From: Bacteroidales bacterium
GTDB taxonomy: Bacteria; Bacteroidota; Bacteroidia; Bacteroidales; JAOZVK01
Direction of reading: 5' to 3'
Length of the DNA: 7,292 nucleotides
NCBI GenBank assembly: GCA_029938185.1
Contig: JAOZVK010000290.1
Span: 1 to 7,292 of the forward strand
Below are positions 1 through 6,945 of the stretch, piece by piece. Below the pieces are notes generated by a model that saw only the letters and a list, made by a program, of their open reading frames with translations, searched no databases and was not told the origin of the DNA. How positions within the stretch are numbered: the first letter of the stretch is position 1; each line of letters begins with the position of its first letter. The position numbers were made by a program, and so were the translations under genes.

Positions 1-100
1 TAAAAAAAATAAAAAATAAAAATATTACAATATCTACTTATTTGATTGAATATGACGAAACTAAATGGTAATAAAATACAAAATCATAAATTTTAAACAA

Positions 101-1423
101 ATGAAAAAGAATATACTTTTTATAACTATCTTAATATTTATTTTGTTTACGCAAGTAAATATTTATGGTCAAGACTTTACTTTCGAAGAAAGGATAAAAA
201 TAAATAAGAAAGTATTAGATTTAATTGAAAAATATAAAAAATATGGAAATCTAAGCGAAAATGGTACCAATATTTCTGAAGCATATGTAAGCGAATTTAA
301 AAAACTATTTGATAGTAAATATTCAAAAATATATAATGATATTGAACCTTTGCCACTAAACAAACTAGTAAAATTAAAAAATTATTTAGAAAATATAAAA
401 ACATGGTATCCAAATGGGATTGCAATTTCGATATCTGATATGGAAATTGACGAAAAGTTTGTAAAAATAAAAAAAAATAGGTACGCAGCAACTGTCAAAG
501 TAGAAAAAACGGTTCTTGGTATTTATATGAATGAAAAACGACATATGAAAAAAACGAAGCTTTATTTTATTGTTCTTTTTGATAAATCGGAAACTGGAAT
601 ATTTGAAAATTTTAGAATTAAGGCATTACAAGATGAAAAACTAAGCGAATATAAAATACGAAAGATAGCAAATAGAGCACGTATATTTTATTATTCATAT
701 GGTAGTTATGGTTTTTCAGCACCTGAAATTTATTCTGATATAAAAATTGACAATTCGTCGGGCTATAGTTTTGGTTTCGAAAGTGTTGCAAAAATAACTC
801 AAGAAATTGATTTTAGTGTTGGTATTGGATTTAGTAAGCATAGTTCAAGATTTGAAACTAATGATTATTTCAATTCGTTTTCGGCTATTGACAGCGATGA
901 AGAAGACTATGAAAGAAGAGTTAAAGCAAAAAATGTTTCAGAATCACACAGTTTAGTAACAATAAATTTTCCTATTAAATTTAAATATAAATATTATATT
1001 GGCTTTTTTGATTTATATTTTGAAGCTGGTACAAAACTATTTATTAATGCTTACAAAAATGTTACAGGTCAGGGTACATTTAGTTATAGTGGATATTACA
1101 GTCAATATAATATTGAATTATTAGATTTAGAAAAATATGGATTTCCAAGTAATAAAGAAATTTATAGAAACGAAAAGCTTGATTTTAAACCATTTGGATT
1201 TTCTTTAATATTAGGTTTCGGAACCATTGTAAATATTTCCCAAAATATAAAAATAGGAATAGGTATAAATGCTGATATTGGTCTCACAAACATTAACAAA
1301 AACAGTCCAACAAACTATCAATTATCAAAAGACGAAAATGATTACAATAGTTTGTTATATTCAGCATCTAGGGTTGCACCTTTGGCAATTGGTACAAAAT
1401 TTAGTTTAATATTTAATTTTTAA
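101..1423 (+). CDS. Exported protein with NTF2-like N-terminal region and C-terminal outer-membrane beta-barrel
   Basis: I do not recognise this gene by name. An in-frame ATG lies at 65, but the ATG at 101 is preferred because MKKNILFITILIFILF then begins directly as a signal peptide, with probable cleavage near YGQ (residues 22-24); the protein is 440 aa. Residues about 28-178 alternate helix and strand (a helical start, then strands ending in KLYFIVLFDKSETGIF), which resembles an NTF2-like fold; this is judged by eye. From about 196 to 440 there are alternating aromatic/polar strands (YSFGFESVAKITQEIDFSVG, LILGFGTIVNISQNIKIGIG), and the chain ends in FSLIFNF, a terminal aromatic typical of outer-membrane barrels. 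It probably sits in the outer membrane with a periplasmic N-terminal domain. The caspase gene follows after 47 bp on the same strand, so co-transcription is likely. No Shine-Dalgarno or convincing Bacteroidetes promoter is visible in bases 1-100. Gene reality is near certain; the fold assignments are moderate. Confidence 0.85.
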   Translation: MKKNILFITILIFILFTQVNIYGQDFTFEERIKINKKVLDLIEKYKKYGNLSENGTNISEAYVSEFKKLFDSKYSKIYNDIEPLPLNKLVKLKNYLENIKTWYPNGIAISISDMEIDEKFVKIKKNRYAATVKVEKTVLGIYMNEKRHMKKTKLYFIVLFDKSETGIFENFRIKALQDEKLSEYKIRKIANRARIFYYSYGSYGFSAPEIYSDIKIDNSSGYSFGFESVAKITQEIDFSVGIGFSKHSSRFETNDYFNSFSAIDSDEEDYERRVKAKNVSESHSLVTINFPIKFKYKYYIGFFDLYFEAGTKLFINAYKNVTGQGTFSYSGYYSQYNIELLDLEKYGFPSNKEIYRNEKLDFKPFGFSLILGFGTIVNISQNIKIGIGINADIGLTNINKNSPTNYQLSKDENDYNSLLYSASRVAPLAIGTKFSLIFNF

Positions 1424-1444
1424 AATAAGGTCTTTGACCTATTT
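1423..1444 (+). repeat. Hairpin repeat (AGGTC-TTT-GACCT) just after the stop codon
   Basis: Stem AGGTC (1428-1432), loop TTT, GACCT (1436-1440). It is extended by AAAT (1423-1426) pairing with ATTT (1441-1444) with A1427 bulged, giving 9 bp in all. It starts at the last base of the preceding stop codon. The word AAAATAAGGTCTTTGACCT (1422-1440) recurs with one change at 3291-3309, after the next gene. There is no long T-run directly after it (ATTTATTAATATTTT), so it may be a weak terminator, an mRNA-stabilising hairpin or a REP-like dispersed repeat. It occupies about half of the 47 bp gap before the caspase gene. Confidence 0.6.
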
Positions 1445-1470
1445 ATTAATATTTTAACAAAGCAAATAGA

Positions 1471-3297
1471 ATGAAAACTTTAAAAAAATTTATTTTAGGA
1501 ATATTTACATTATTAATTACACTTCCTGCGTTTGCACAGTGGCATAGTCAAATATTAGTAACCGAAAGTGGCAAAGCTGCAATGGTTTATATCACCAAAA
1601 GCAAATTAAAATTAAATGTATTTGAAATTGATGTCAGGGTTGAATGGGTAAACGAAAATCTTAAAAAAATTGATGATTACAGCTCAAAACTTGTTCTTGA
1701 TAAAGACGATATTGAAATAAAACAAGCCAATGCTTATATTACCTGCGAATCGTTTGATTTAACAAACAGGATATATTTTAATAAAAGTAAAACATTTAAA
1801 TTCAGAGTTAGCGAAAACTACGATGGAGGAATGCCCAAAGTCATTTTACCTTTCGAGTATGCGATGGGAGAAGATACCGAAACCACAAAATTTTTGTTAA
1901 AGCAACCCAATCTTTTAAAAATATCTTATACAATTTTTAAGAACCAAATAATAAGGCTTCCTAAATTAACAATAAACTACAATTCATTGACTGATAAGAA
2001 TTTTAATAATTCAATTGATGCAAATGAGCAAGTTAAACTTAACTTTTCGATTTCAAATAATGGAAAAGGAAAAGCACAAAATGTGAAACTAAAAATAAAG
2101 GAAAATAATTTGATGAAGGGGCTTAATTTTGCTCCACAATATGATATTGGTGATATAAATGCAGGCGAAACTAAAAGAATTGCAATACCTGTAAAAGCAA
2201 GTAAAACTCTAAAAAGTAGCCATGCAAGATTCACTATTAATGTTTACGAAAACTACGGACTAAAAATACCTACAATTACAAAAGAAATAAATACCAATGC
2301 AATAGCCCCTCCTACCCTATCGTGGCTAACACCAACCGAAGATTTTACAAATTCGCAAATAAAAAGTTATCCTATAAGTTTGTGTGCAAATTCTAAATCG
2401 GAAATTACTAATGTTTGGGTTTATGCTAACGATATTCTACAATCAAATACAAGAGGTTTTAAATATAAAAATAAAAACTTATGTAACTATGCCATAGAAC
2501 GTAACATTATACTTAAAGAAGGTAATAATACAATAAAAGTTATTGTTGAAAATGTTGGAGGTAGAACTGTTTCAAAAATCAAAACTATTAATTTTAGCGA
2601 TATTATAGTAGTTGATTCCAACAGATATGCATTAGTTATTGGAAACGGTGATTATGAAAAAACATCTAAATTGAAAAATCCTGTAAATGATGCAATAGCT
2701 ATGTCGATTGCGCTAAGGCAAGTTGGATTTACTGTTATGGAATATACAAATGTTTCGAGAGCCGAAATGATAAAAGCTGCAAGAGAATTTGGTATTTTGC
2801 TTGATAAAAATAAAGGTACAGGTTTGTTATATTATGCAGGACATGGATTGCAAGTAAACAGCGAAAATTACTTAATACCAACAAATGCAGATATTCAGAA
2901 AGAACAAGATGTTGAATTGGAGGCTGTTAGCTTAAAAAGATTTTTAGGCGAAATGGAAAATGCTGACAATAATATGAATATTGTAATTCTTGATGCATGT
3001 CGTGACAATCCTTATGCACAAAATTTTAGATCAACTGGAAACAATGGACTTGCACAAACCAAAGCACCCAATGGAACATATATTGCATATGCCACTGCTC
3101 CAGGTTCTGTTGCTATTGATGGTAATGGTGAAAATGGTCTTTATACCGAAGAGTTACTTAAAGCTATTAGAACTCCTGGACTCAAAATTGAAGATGTTTT
3201 CAAAAAAGTAAGAAATAATGTATACAAACGTTCCGAGAAAATACAAACTCCTTGGGATAATTCATCTATTTTTATTGATTTTTATTTTGTAAAATAA
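1471..3297 (+). CDS. Exported caspase-family protein (peptidase C14 / metacaspase-like)
   Basis: 608 aa. Residues 1-22 form a Sec signal peptide (MKTLKKFILGIFTLLITLPAFAQ). Residues about 23-160 are a beta-rich region I cannot name. Residues about 163-275 resemble a CARDB/Ig-like module (DANEQVKLNFSISNNGKGKA), and about 280-377 look like a second Ig-like module (PPTLSWLTP to EGNNTIKVIVENVGG). The caspase domain runs from 384 (NRYALVIGNGDYE) to the end. The catalytic dyad is His458 in YYAGHG and Cys510 in ILDACRDNP; the p10-like part has YATAPG (540-545), DGNGENGLYT (550-559) and TPWDNSS (593-599), all typical of bacterial C14 proteins. All key residues are present, so it should be an active cysteine peptidase, usually Arg/Lys-specific in metacaspase relatives; substrate unknown. 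The signal peptide places it in the periplasm or outside; no type IX sorting tail is obvious. ATG 1471 is the only start giving the signal peptide; no Shine-Dalgarno. Likely co-transcribed with the barrel gene upstream. Confidence 0.95.
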   Translation: MKTLKKFILGIFTLLITLPAFAQWHSQILVTESGKAAMVYITKSKLKLNVFEIDVRVEWVNENLKKIDDYSSKLVLDKDDIEIKQANAYITCESFDLTNRIYFNKSKTFKFRVSENYDGGMPKVILPFEYAMGEDTETTKFLLKQPNLLKISYTIFKNQIIRLPKLTINYNSLTDKNFNNSIDANEQVKLNFSISNNGKGKAQNVKLKIKENNLMKGLNFAPQYDIGDINAGETKRIAIPVKASKTLKSSHARFTINVYENYGLKIPTITKEINTNAIAPPTLSWLTPTEDFTNSQIKSYPISLCANSKSEITNVWVYANDILQSNTRGFKYKNKNLCNYAIERNIILKEGNNTIKVIVENVGGRTVSKIKTINFSDIIVVDSNRYALVIGNGDYEKTSKLKNPVNDAIAMSIALRQVGFTVMEYTNVSRAEMIKAAREFGILLDKNKGTGLLYYAGHGLQVNSENYLIPTNADIQKEQDVELEAVSLKRFLGEMENADNNMNIVILDACRDNPYAQNFRSTGNNGLAQTKAPNGTYIAYATAPGSVAIDGNGENGLYTEELLKAIRTPGLKIEDVFKKVRNNVYKRSEKIQTPWDNSSIFIDFYFVK

Positions 3298-3311
3298 GGT
3301 CTTCGACCTTA
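3291..3311 (+). repeat. Second copy of the hairpin repeat, overlapping the caspase stop codon
   Basis: Perfect 7 bp stem TAAGGTC (3295-3301) / GACCTTA (3305-3311) with loop TTC. The first three bases of the stem are the TAA stop of the caspase gene. The stretch AAAATAAGGTCTTCGACCT (3291-3309) matches 1422-1440 at 18 of 19 positions, so the same element ends both plus-strand genes. No T-tract follows directly (CTGTCAATTTTAAG). It could end or protect the transcript, or be a copy of a dispersed repeat. Confidence 0.6.
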
Positions 3312-3365
3312 CTGTCAATTTTAAGAATATGAAAAACATACAATACCAATTTTTTTAATGAATTT

Positions 3366-3405
3366 TAAGGTGTAAACCAATTCGTAATTGCCGTTTACAA
3401 CCTTA
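3366..3405. terminator. Long imperfect palindrome between convergent genes; candidate bidirectional terminator
   Basis: TAAGGT GTAAAC (3366-3377) pairs with GTTTACAACCTTA (3393-3405) with one bulged A (3400), giving 12 bp. Inside it CAATT-rich arms 3378-3382 and 3386-3390 (CAATT/AATTG) add 5 bp around a CGT loop, leaving CC (3391-3392) bulged. The total is about 17 bp in 40 nt. It lies between the 3' ends of the caspase gene and mnmE, where a shared terminator is expected. A clean T-tract is missing on both sides (plus: GCTTTCAAATG; minus: A-rich), so termination is not proven. All extra bases sit on one arm, as in REP or other folded-strand elements, which is the main alternative. Confidence 0.45.
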
Positions 3406-3455
3406 GCTTTCAAATGATTATTAAATTTTATAAACTATTGTCTTAATACACTACC

Positions 3456-4826
3456 TTACTTACCAATACAAAAATTATTAAAAATATTACCAAGTATTTC
3501 ATCTGTAGATATATTACCTGTTATTTCTCCTAAATAATGCAAAACTTCTCGAATATCTTGAGCAATAAAATCACCAGATAATTGATTTTCTAAACCCTCA
3601 ATTACACGTAGTATAGATTTATACGATTTCTCTAAGGCTTCATAATGACGAGTATTAGTTACAATAACATCTTTTTCGTTATAATCATTATAGCCACTTA
3701 GTCTAACTAAATTTGATATGAGTTTATCAATATTTTGTTCTTTTTTAGCTGATATATATACTGTTGTAAAATTATTTTTTTGCTCATTAGTATAATTATT
3801 TTTATAGGTATCAATTTTATTGATTGCTATAATTATTTTTTTGTTTTTATTTATAATATTTTGTATTCTTGGATATAATTTATTAATTAATGAATTGGGT
3901 TCAACAACAAGAATAACTATTTCGGCTATATTAATAATTTTTTGAGTACGCTCAATTCCAAGGTTTTCTATATAATCGTCAGTATTTCGTAGTCCAGCAG
4001 TATCAATAAATCTAAATAAAATACCATCTATAACTATAGTATCTTCAATAGTATCACGTGTTGTGCCCGGAATATTTGATACAATTGCCCTATCTTCCTT
4101 GACCAGTATGTTGAGTAAAGTAGATTTTCCAACATTAGGCTCACCGATTATTGCAACAGGAATACCTTGTTTTATGGTATTCCCAACTGTAAATGAGTCT
4201 ATAAGTTTTTTGATATGATGCTCAATATTATTTATTAATTCTATCAATTGTTTTCTATCAGCAAATTCAACATCTTCTTCCGAAAAATCCAATTCCAATT
4301 CGATAAGAGTTGTAAAGTTTAGCAAACGATTTCGAAGAGCTGATAACTCATTAGAAAAACTACCTCTCATTTGATTTAGTGCAATTTTATGAGAAGACTC
4401 TGATGATGATGCAATTAAATCGGCAACAGCTTCGGCTTGAGATAAATCCATCTTTCCGTTTAAATATGCACGTTGAGTAAATTCACCAGGATTAGCAACT
4501 CTTGCACCATTTTCTACTAGAAGATTTAATATTTTTTGTTGAATATACAATGAGCCATGACATGAAATCTCAATAGAATTTTCTCCTGTATATGAATGGG
4601 GTGATTTAAAAACCGAAACTAATACTTCATCAATAAGTTTGGTTTCGTTTTTTATTTCACCATAATGAATTGAATTAGCTTTTTGTTGAATTAATTTTTT
4701 TTTCGATTTTGATACAAAAATTTTATCAGCAATATTTATAGCTTCATTTCCAGACAGCCTGATTATTGCAATTGCTCCACTTCCTGAAGCAGTTGCTATT
4801 GCACAAATTGTTGAGTTATCAATCAT
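3456..4826 (-). CDS. mnmE: tRNA uridine-5-carboxymethylaminomethyl modification GTPase MnmE
   Basis: MnmE (TrmE) works with MnmG to modify uridine 34 of certain tRNAs, using GTP and a formyl-folate cofactor. From the ATG at 4826 the protein is 456 aa, the usual length, and starts MIDNSTICAIATASGSGAIAIIRLSG as in the family's N-terminal folate-binding domain. GEFTQRAYLNGKMDLSQAEAV is the conserved boundary into the helical domain. The inserted G domain has G1 GEPNVGKS (228-235), G2 GTTRD (254-258), G3 DTAG (275-278), G4 NKID (336-339) and G5 SAK (359-361). The C-terminus has DIREVLHYLGEITG and ends FCIGK with catalytic Cys453, so the enzyme looks intact. A TTG at 4862 would add 12 Lys/Asn-rich residues and overlap dsbD; it is not credible. 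The gene follows dsbD by 22 bp with no Shine-Dalgarno, as is common in Bacteroidetes, so the two are probably one operon. Cytoplasmic. Confidence 0.98.
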   Translation of the reverse strand: MIDNSTICAIATASGSGAIAIIRLSGNEAINIADKIFVSKSKKKLIQQKANSIHYGEIKNETKLIDEVLVSVFKSPHSYTGENSIEISCHGSLYIQQKILNLLVENGARVANPGEFTQRAYLNGKMDLSQAEAVADLIASSSESSHKIALNQMRGSFSNELSALRNRLLNFTTLIELELDFSEEDVEFADRKQLIELINNIEHHIKKLIDSFTVGNTIKQGIPVAIIGEPNVGKSTLLNILVKEDRAIVSNIPGTTRDTIEDTIVIDGILFRFIDTAGLRNTDDYIENLGIERTQKIINIAEIVILVVEPNSLINKLYPRIQNIINKNKKIIIAINKIDTYKNNYTNEQKNNFTTVYISAKKEQNIDKLISNLVRLSGYNDYNEKDVIVTNTRHYEALEKSYKSILRVIEGLENQLSGDFIAQDIREVLHYLGEITGNISTDEILGNIFNNFCIGK

Positions 4827-4848
4827 AAACTTATTATTCAACAGTTTA

Positions 4849-6945
4849 TTATTTTTTATCAAATTCAGCTTTTCCTTTTTTTAGAAATTCTATAAAGTCC
4901 TCAACATTCAAGTTATATGCTCTTGGTTCAATCAATACATTCGAATTGTTATCTAAGAGAACATAATATGGTTGCGAATTTTTATTAAAATTTACTATTT
5001 GAATATCAGCATTTTGTTTACCTAATGTTTTTTTTATTTTACTATCAAATGAAGATTCAAACCATTCACTTTCAGGAATATCTATTTTTTTATCATCAAC
5101 ATAGAGAGCCAATACAATATAATCTTCTTTCAATATTTTTAAAACTCTTGGGTCAGACCAAACATTAGCTTCCATTTCGCGACAATTTACACAACCATGT
5201 CCTGTAAAGTCTACAAATATAGGTTTATTTTGTTCCTTTGAACAAGCAAGAGCCTGATGGTAATCAAAATAACCATGTATTCCATGAGGCAAATGTAGTT
5301 TGTCTGCATGTTTTGGTCTTTCACAAATATTAGATTCTGTCTCCCCTCTTATCATTTTCATTAAGTCAAAATCATGAGTCGATTGCGGTGGTAAGTATCC
5401 TGATAATGCTTTTAAAGGAGCACCTACCATTCCTGGAATTAAATATAAAACAAATGCAAATGTTATGATAACTAGCATCAGCCTTGGAACCTTTAGAAAT
5501 TTAACTTCACTATCGTGCGAAAATTTTATTTTACCAAGTAAATATAGTCCCATCAATGTAAAAATTATAATCCAAAGAGCTAAATATATTTCTCTATCAA
5601 GTAAGCCCCAGTGATATGTCTGGTCTGCAACACTTAAAAATTTTAAACCTAATGCAAGCTCTATAAAGCCAAGAACTACTTTTACAGAATTAAGCCAACC
5701 ACCAGATTGAGGTAATTTTTTTAGCATTTCAGGAAAAAAGGCAAAAAATGTAAAAGGTGCAGCTACTCCAATCGAAAAGCCTAACATACCAATTATTGGT
5801 TTTAATATTTGTCCTCCTTGAGTTGATTCAACTAAAATTCCTCCCACAATTGGTCCTGTACACGAAAATGAAACTAAAACAAGTGTAAATGCCATAAAAA
5901 ACACACCAATTATTCCGCCTCTGTCTACTTGTTTGTCTGATTTTGCAACTAACCAGCTTGGCAATACAATTTCGAACATACCAAAAAATGATGCCGCAAA
6001 AACCATAAAAATTAAAAAGAAAAAAATATTTGGTATCCAGTGAGTACTTAAAAAATTAGCAAAATCACCTGATACTGAATTGTTTCCAAACACATTTGCT
6101 AGGGCTATTATTAAAGCAATTGGCACAGTATATATCAACACTATTGATATTCCATAAATAGCAGCATTCAGTTTGTTTTTTGTTTTATTTTCTCCACCAT
6201 GCATAAAAAATGATACTGTCATAGGAATCATAGGAAATACACATGGAGTTAGCAATGCCATAAAACCAAAGCCAAAGGCTAAAAAGAAAAAATATATTAA
6301 CGAACTATTACCATTAATATCATTATTTTTCCACTTATTGTTTTTTGCAATAATAGGAGTTGTTTTTGATCTTTTAGCTTGTGTTTTTGTTATTTTTGTA
6401 GTGTTAGTAATGGGTATAGAATCAATTTTGATAGAATCAATCTTAATTTGCTCTGTATTATTATCAATATCATTAGAACTTGCTTTCGCCCCAGTAATTT
6501 TAAACTCAAAATCTTTTGAAAACAAAACACATTTATCTTCAAAACACACCTGATAATCTAATTCTCCTTTAATAACAAAAATATCAGAACTTAAAGCTTT
6601 TATTTTCTGTTTTATTTGTGCTTTATCTGAAAAATATTGAATATCAATTTCAAAAATATCATCATACTCTGTATGAGGTTTTGTTACTTCAATAACTTTT
6701 CCAATTGTTTTGTAGTTAGTTGCTTTATTAAAACTTACAGTCATTTTAACTGGACCGCCTTCTGGAAAATATTGAGAATATAGATGCCATTTAGCATCAA
6801 TCTTAGCGTCATATATTAACCAATATTCGGAATCGTTAATTTTTTCTATAGAAAAATCCCATTTTACAGGGTCTTCAATTTGTGATTTTAAAGCTAATAA
6901 ATTTGCAAAAACTATTAAAACAATTAAAAGAATTTTTTTATTCAT
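4849..6945 (-). CDS. dsbD: Thiol:disulfide interchange protein, DsbD family (three-domain)
   Basis: DsbD carries electrons from cytoplasmic thioredoxin across the inner membrane to periplasmic disulfide reductases and cytochrome c maturation proteins. The 698 aa product has a signal peptide (MNKKILLIVLIVFANLLALKSQ); an N-terminal periplasmic alpha domain (about 25-150) with Cys134/Cys139 in YQVCFEDKCV; a Ser/Thr/Lys/Asn-rich linker (about 151-212); a membrane domain of about eight helices (215-505) with Cys235 in LLTPCVFPMIP and Cys362 in SFSCTGPIVGG; and a C-terminal thioredoxin-like domain (about 555-695) with Cys585-Val-Asn-Cys588 in FTGHGCVNCREME. All three redox pairs are present, so the relay looks complete. 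Cys541 and Cys568 are extra, just before the thioredoxin domain. The length is somewhat above E. coli DsbD, mostly from the linker. ATG 6945 begins the signal peptide. It is the first gene of the probable dsbD-mnmE operon; I could not place a promoter upstream. Confidence 0.95.
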   Translation of the reverse strand: MNKKILLIVLIVFANLLALKSQIEDPVKWDFSIEKINDSEYWLIYDAKIDAKWHLYSQYFPEGGPVKMTVSFNKATNYKTIGKVIEVTKPHTEYDDIFEIDIQYFSDKAQIKQKIKALSSDIFVIKGELDYQVCFEDKCVLFSKDFEFKITGAKASSNDIDNNTEQIKIDSIKIDSIPITNTTKITKTQAKRSKTTPIIAKNNKWKNNDINGNSSLIYFFFLAFGFGFMALLTPCVFPMIPMTVSFFMHGGENKTKNKLNAAIYGISIVLIYTVPIALIIALANVFGNNSVSGDFANFLSTHWIPNIFFFLIFMVFAASFFGMFEIVLPSWLVAKSDKQVDRGGIIGVFFMAFTLVLVSFSCTGPIVGGILVESTQGGQILKPIIGMLGFSIGVAAPFTFFAFFPEMLKKLPQSGGWLNSVKVVLGFIELALGLKFLSVADQTYHWGLLDREIYLALWIIIFTLMGLYLLGKIKFSHDSEVKFLKVPRLMLVIITFAFVLYLIPGMVGAPLKALSGYLPPQSTHDFDLMKMIRGETESNICERPKHADKLHLPHGIHGYFDYHQALACSKEQNKPIFVDFTGHGCVNCREMEANVWSDPRVLKILKEDYIVLALYVDDKKIDIPESEWFESSFDSKIKKTLGKQNADIQIVNFNKNSQPYYVLLDNNSNVLIEPRAYNLNVEDFIEFLKKGKAEFDKK
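6416..6445 (-). repeat. 15-nt tandem duplication in the dsbD linker
   Basis: Plus-strand ATAGAATCAATTTTG (6416-6430) is followed by ATAGAATCAATCTTA (6431-6445), two near-identical 15-mers. On the coding strand they give the repeat KIDSIKIDSI in the flexible linker between the alpha domain and the membrane domain of DsbD. The unit is a multiple of three, so the frame is kept. It is a small linker-length change with no obvious functional consequence. Confidence 0.6.

Noticed and set aside
65..100. Earlier ATG for the first gene, adding 12 residues
   Set aside because: The extra residues (MVIKYKIINFKQ) would precede a normal MKKN signal peptide start; the ATG at 101 gives a standard signal peptide.
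2990..3211. 73-codon open frame inside the caspase gene in another frame
   Set aside because: It overlaps the catalytic part of the caspase domain, and its Met/Leu/His-rich translation shows no domain.
1471..3297. Caspase gene as an effector of a known defence system (for example CRISPR- or gasdermin-linked)
   Set aside because: No CRISPR array, gasdermin, TIR, STAND ATPase or other defence partner lies in the window, and the signal peptide places the protein outside the cytoplasm.
3330..3359. Short reading frame MKNIQYQFF in the convergent gap
   Set aside because: Only nine codons, with no start signal or domain; chance.
4827..4862. TTG start that would lengthen MnmE and overlap the end of dsbD
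   Set aside because: The added residues are Lys/Asn/Leu-rich and unlike the family, whereas ATG 4826 gives the conserved N-terminus and normal length.
6173..6553. 126-codon open frame on the plus strand inside dsbD
   Set aside because: It lies antisense to the conserved membrane and linker part of dsbD, with a low-complexity Lys/Leu/Ile translation; it is a shadow frame.
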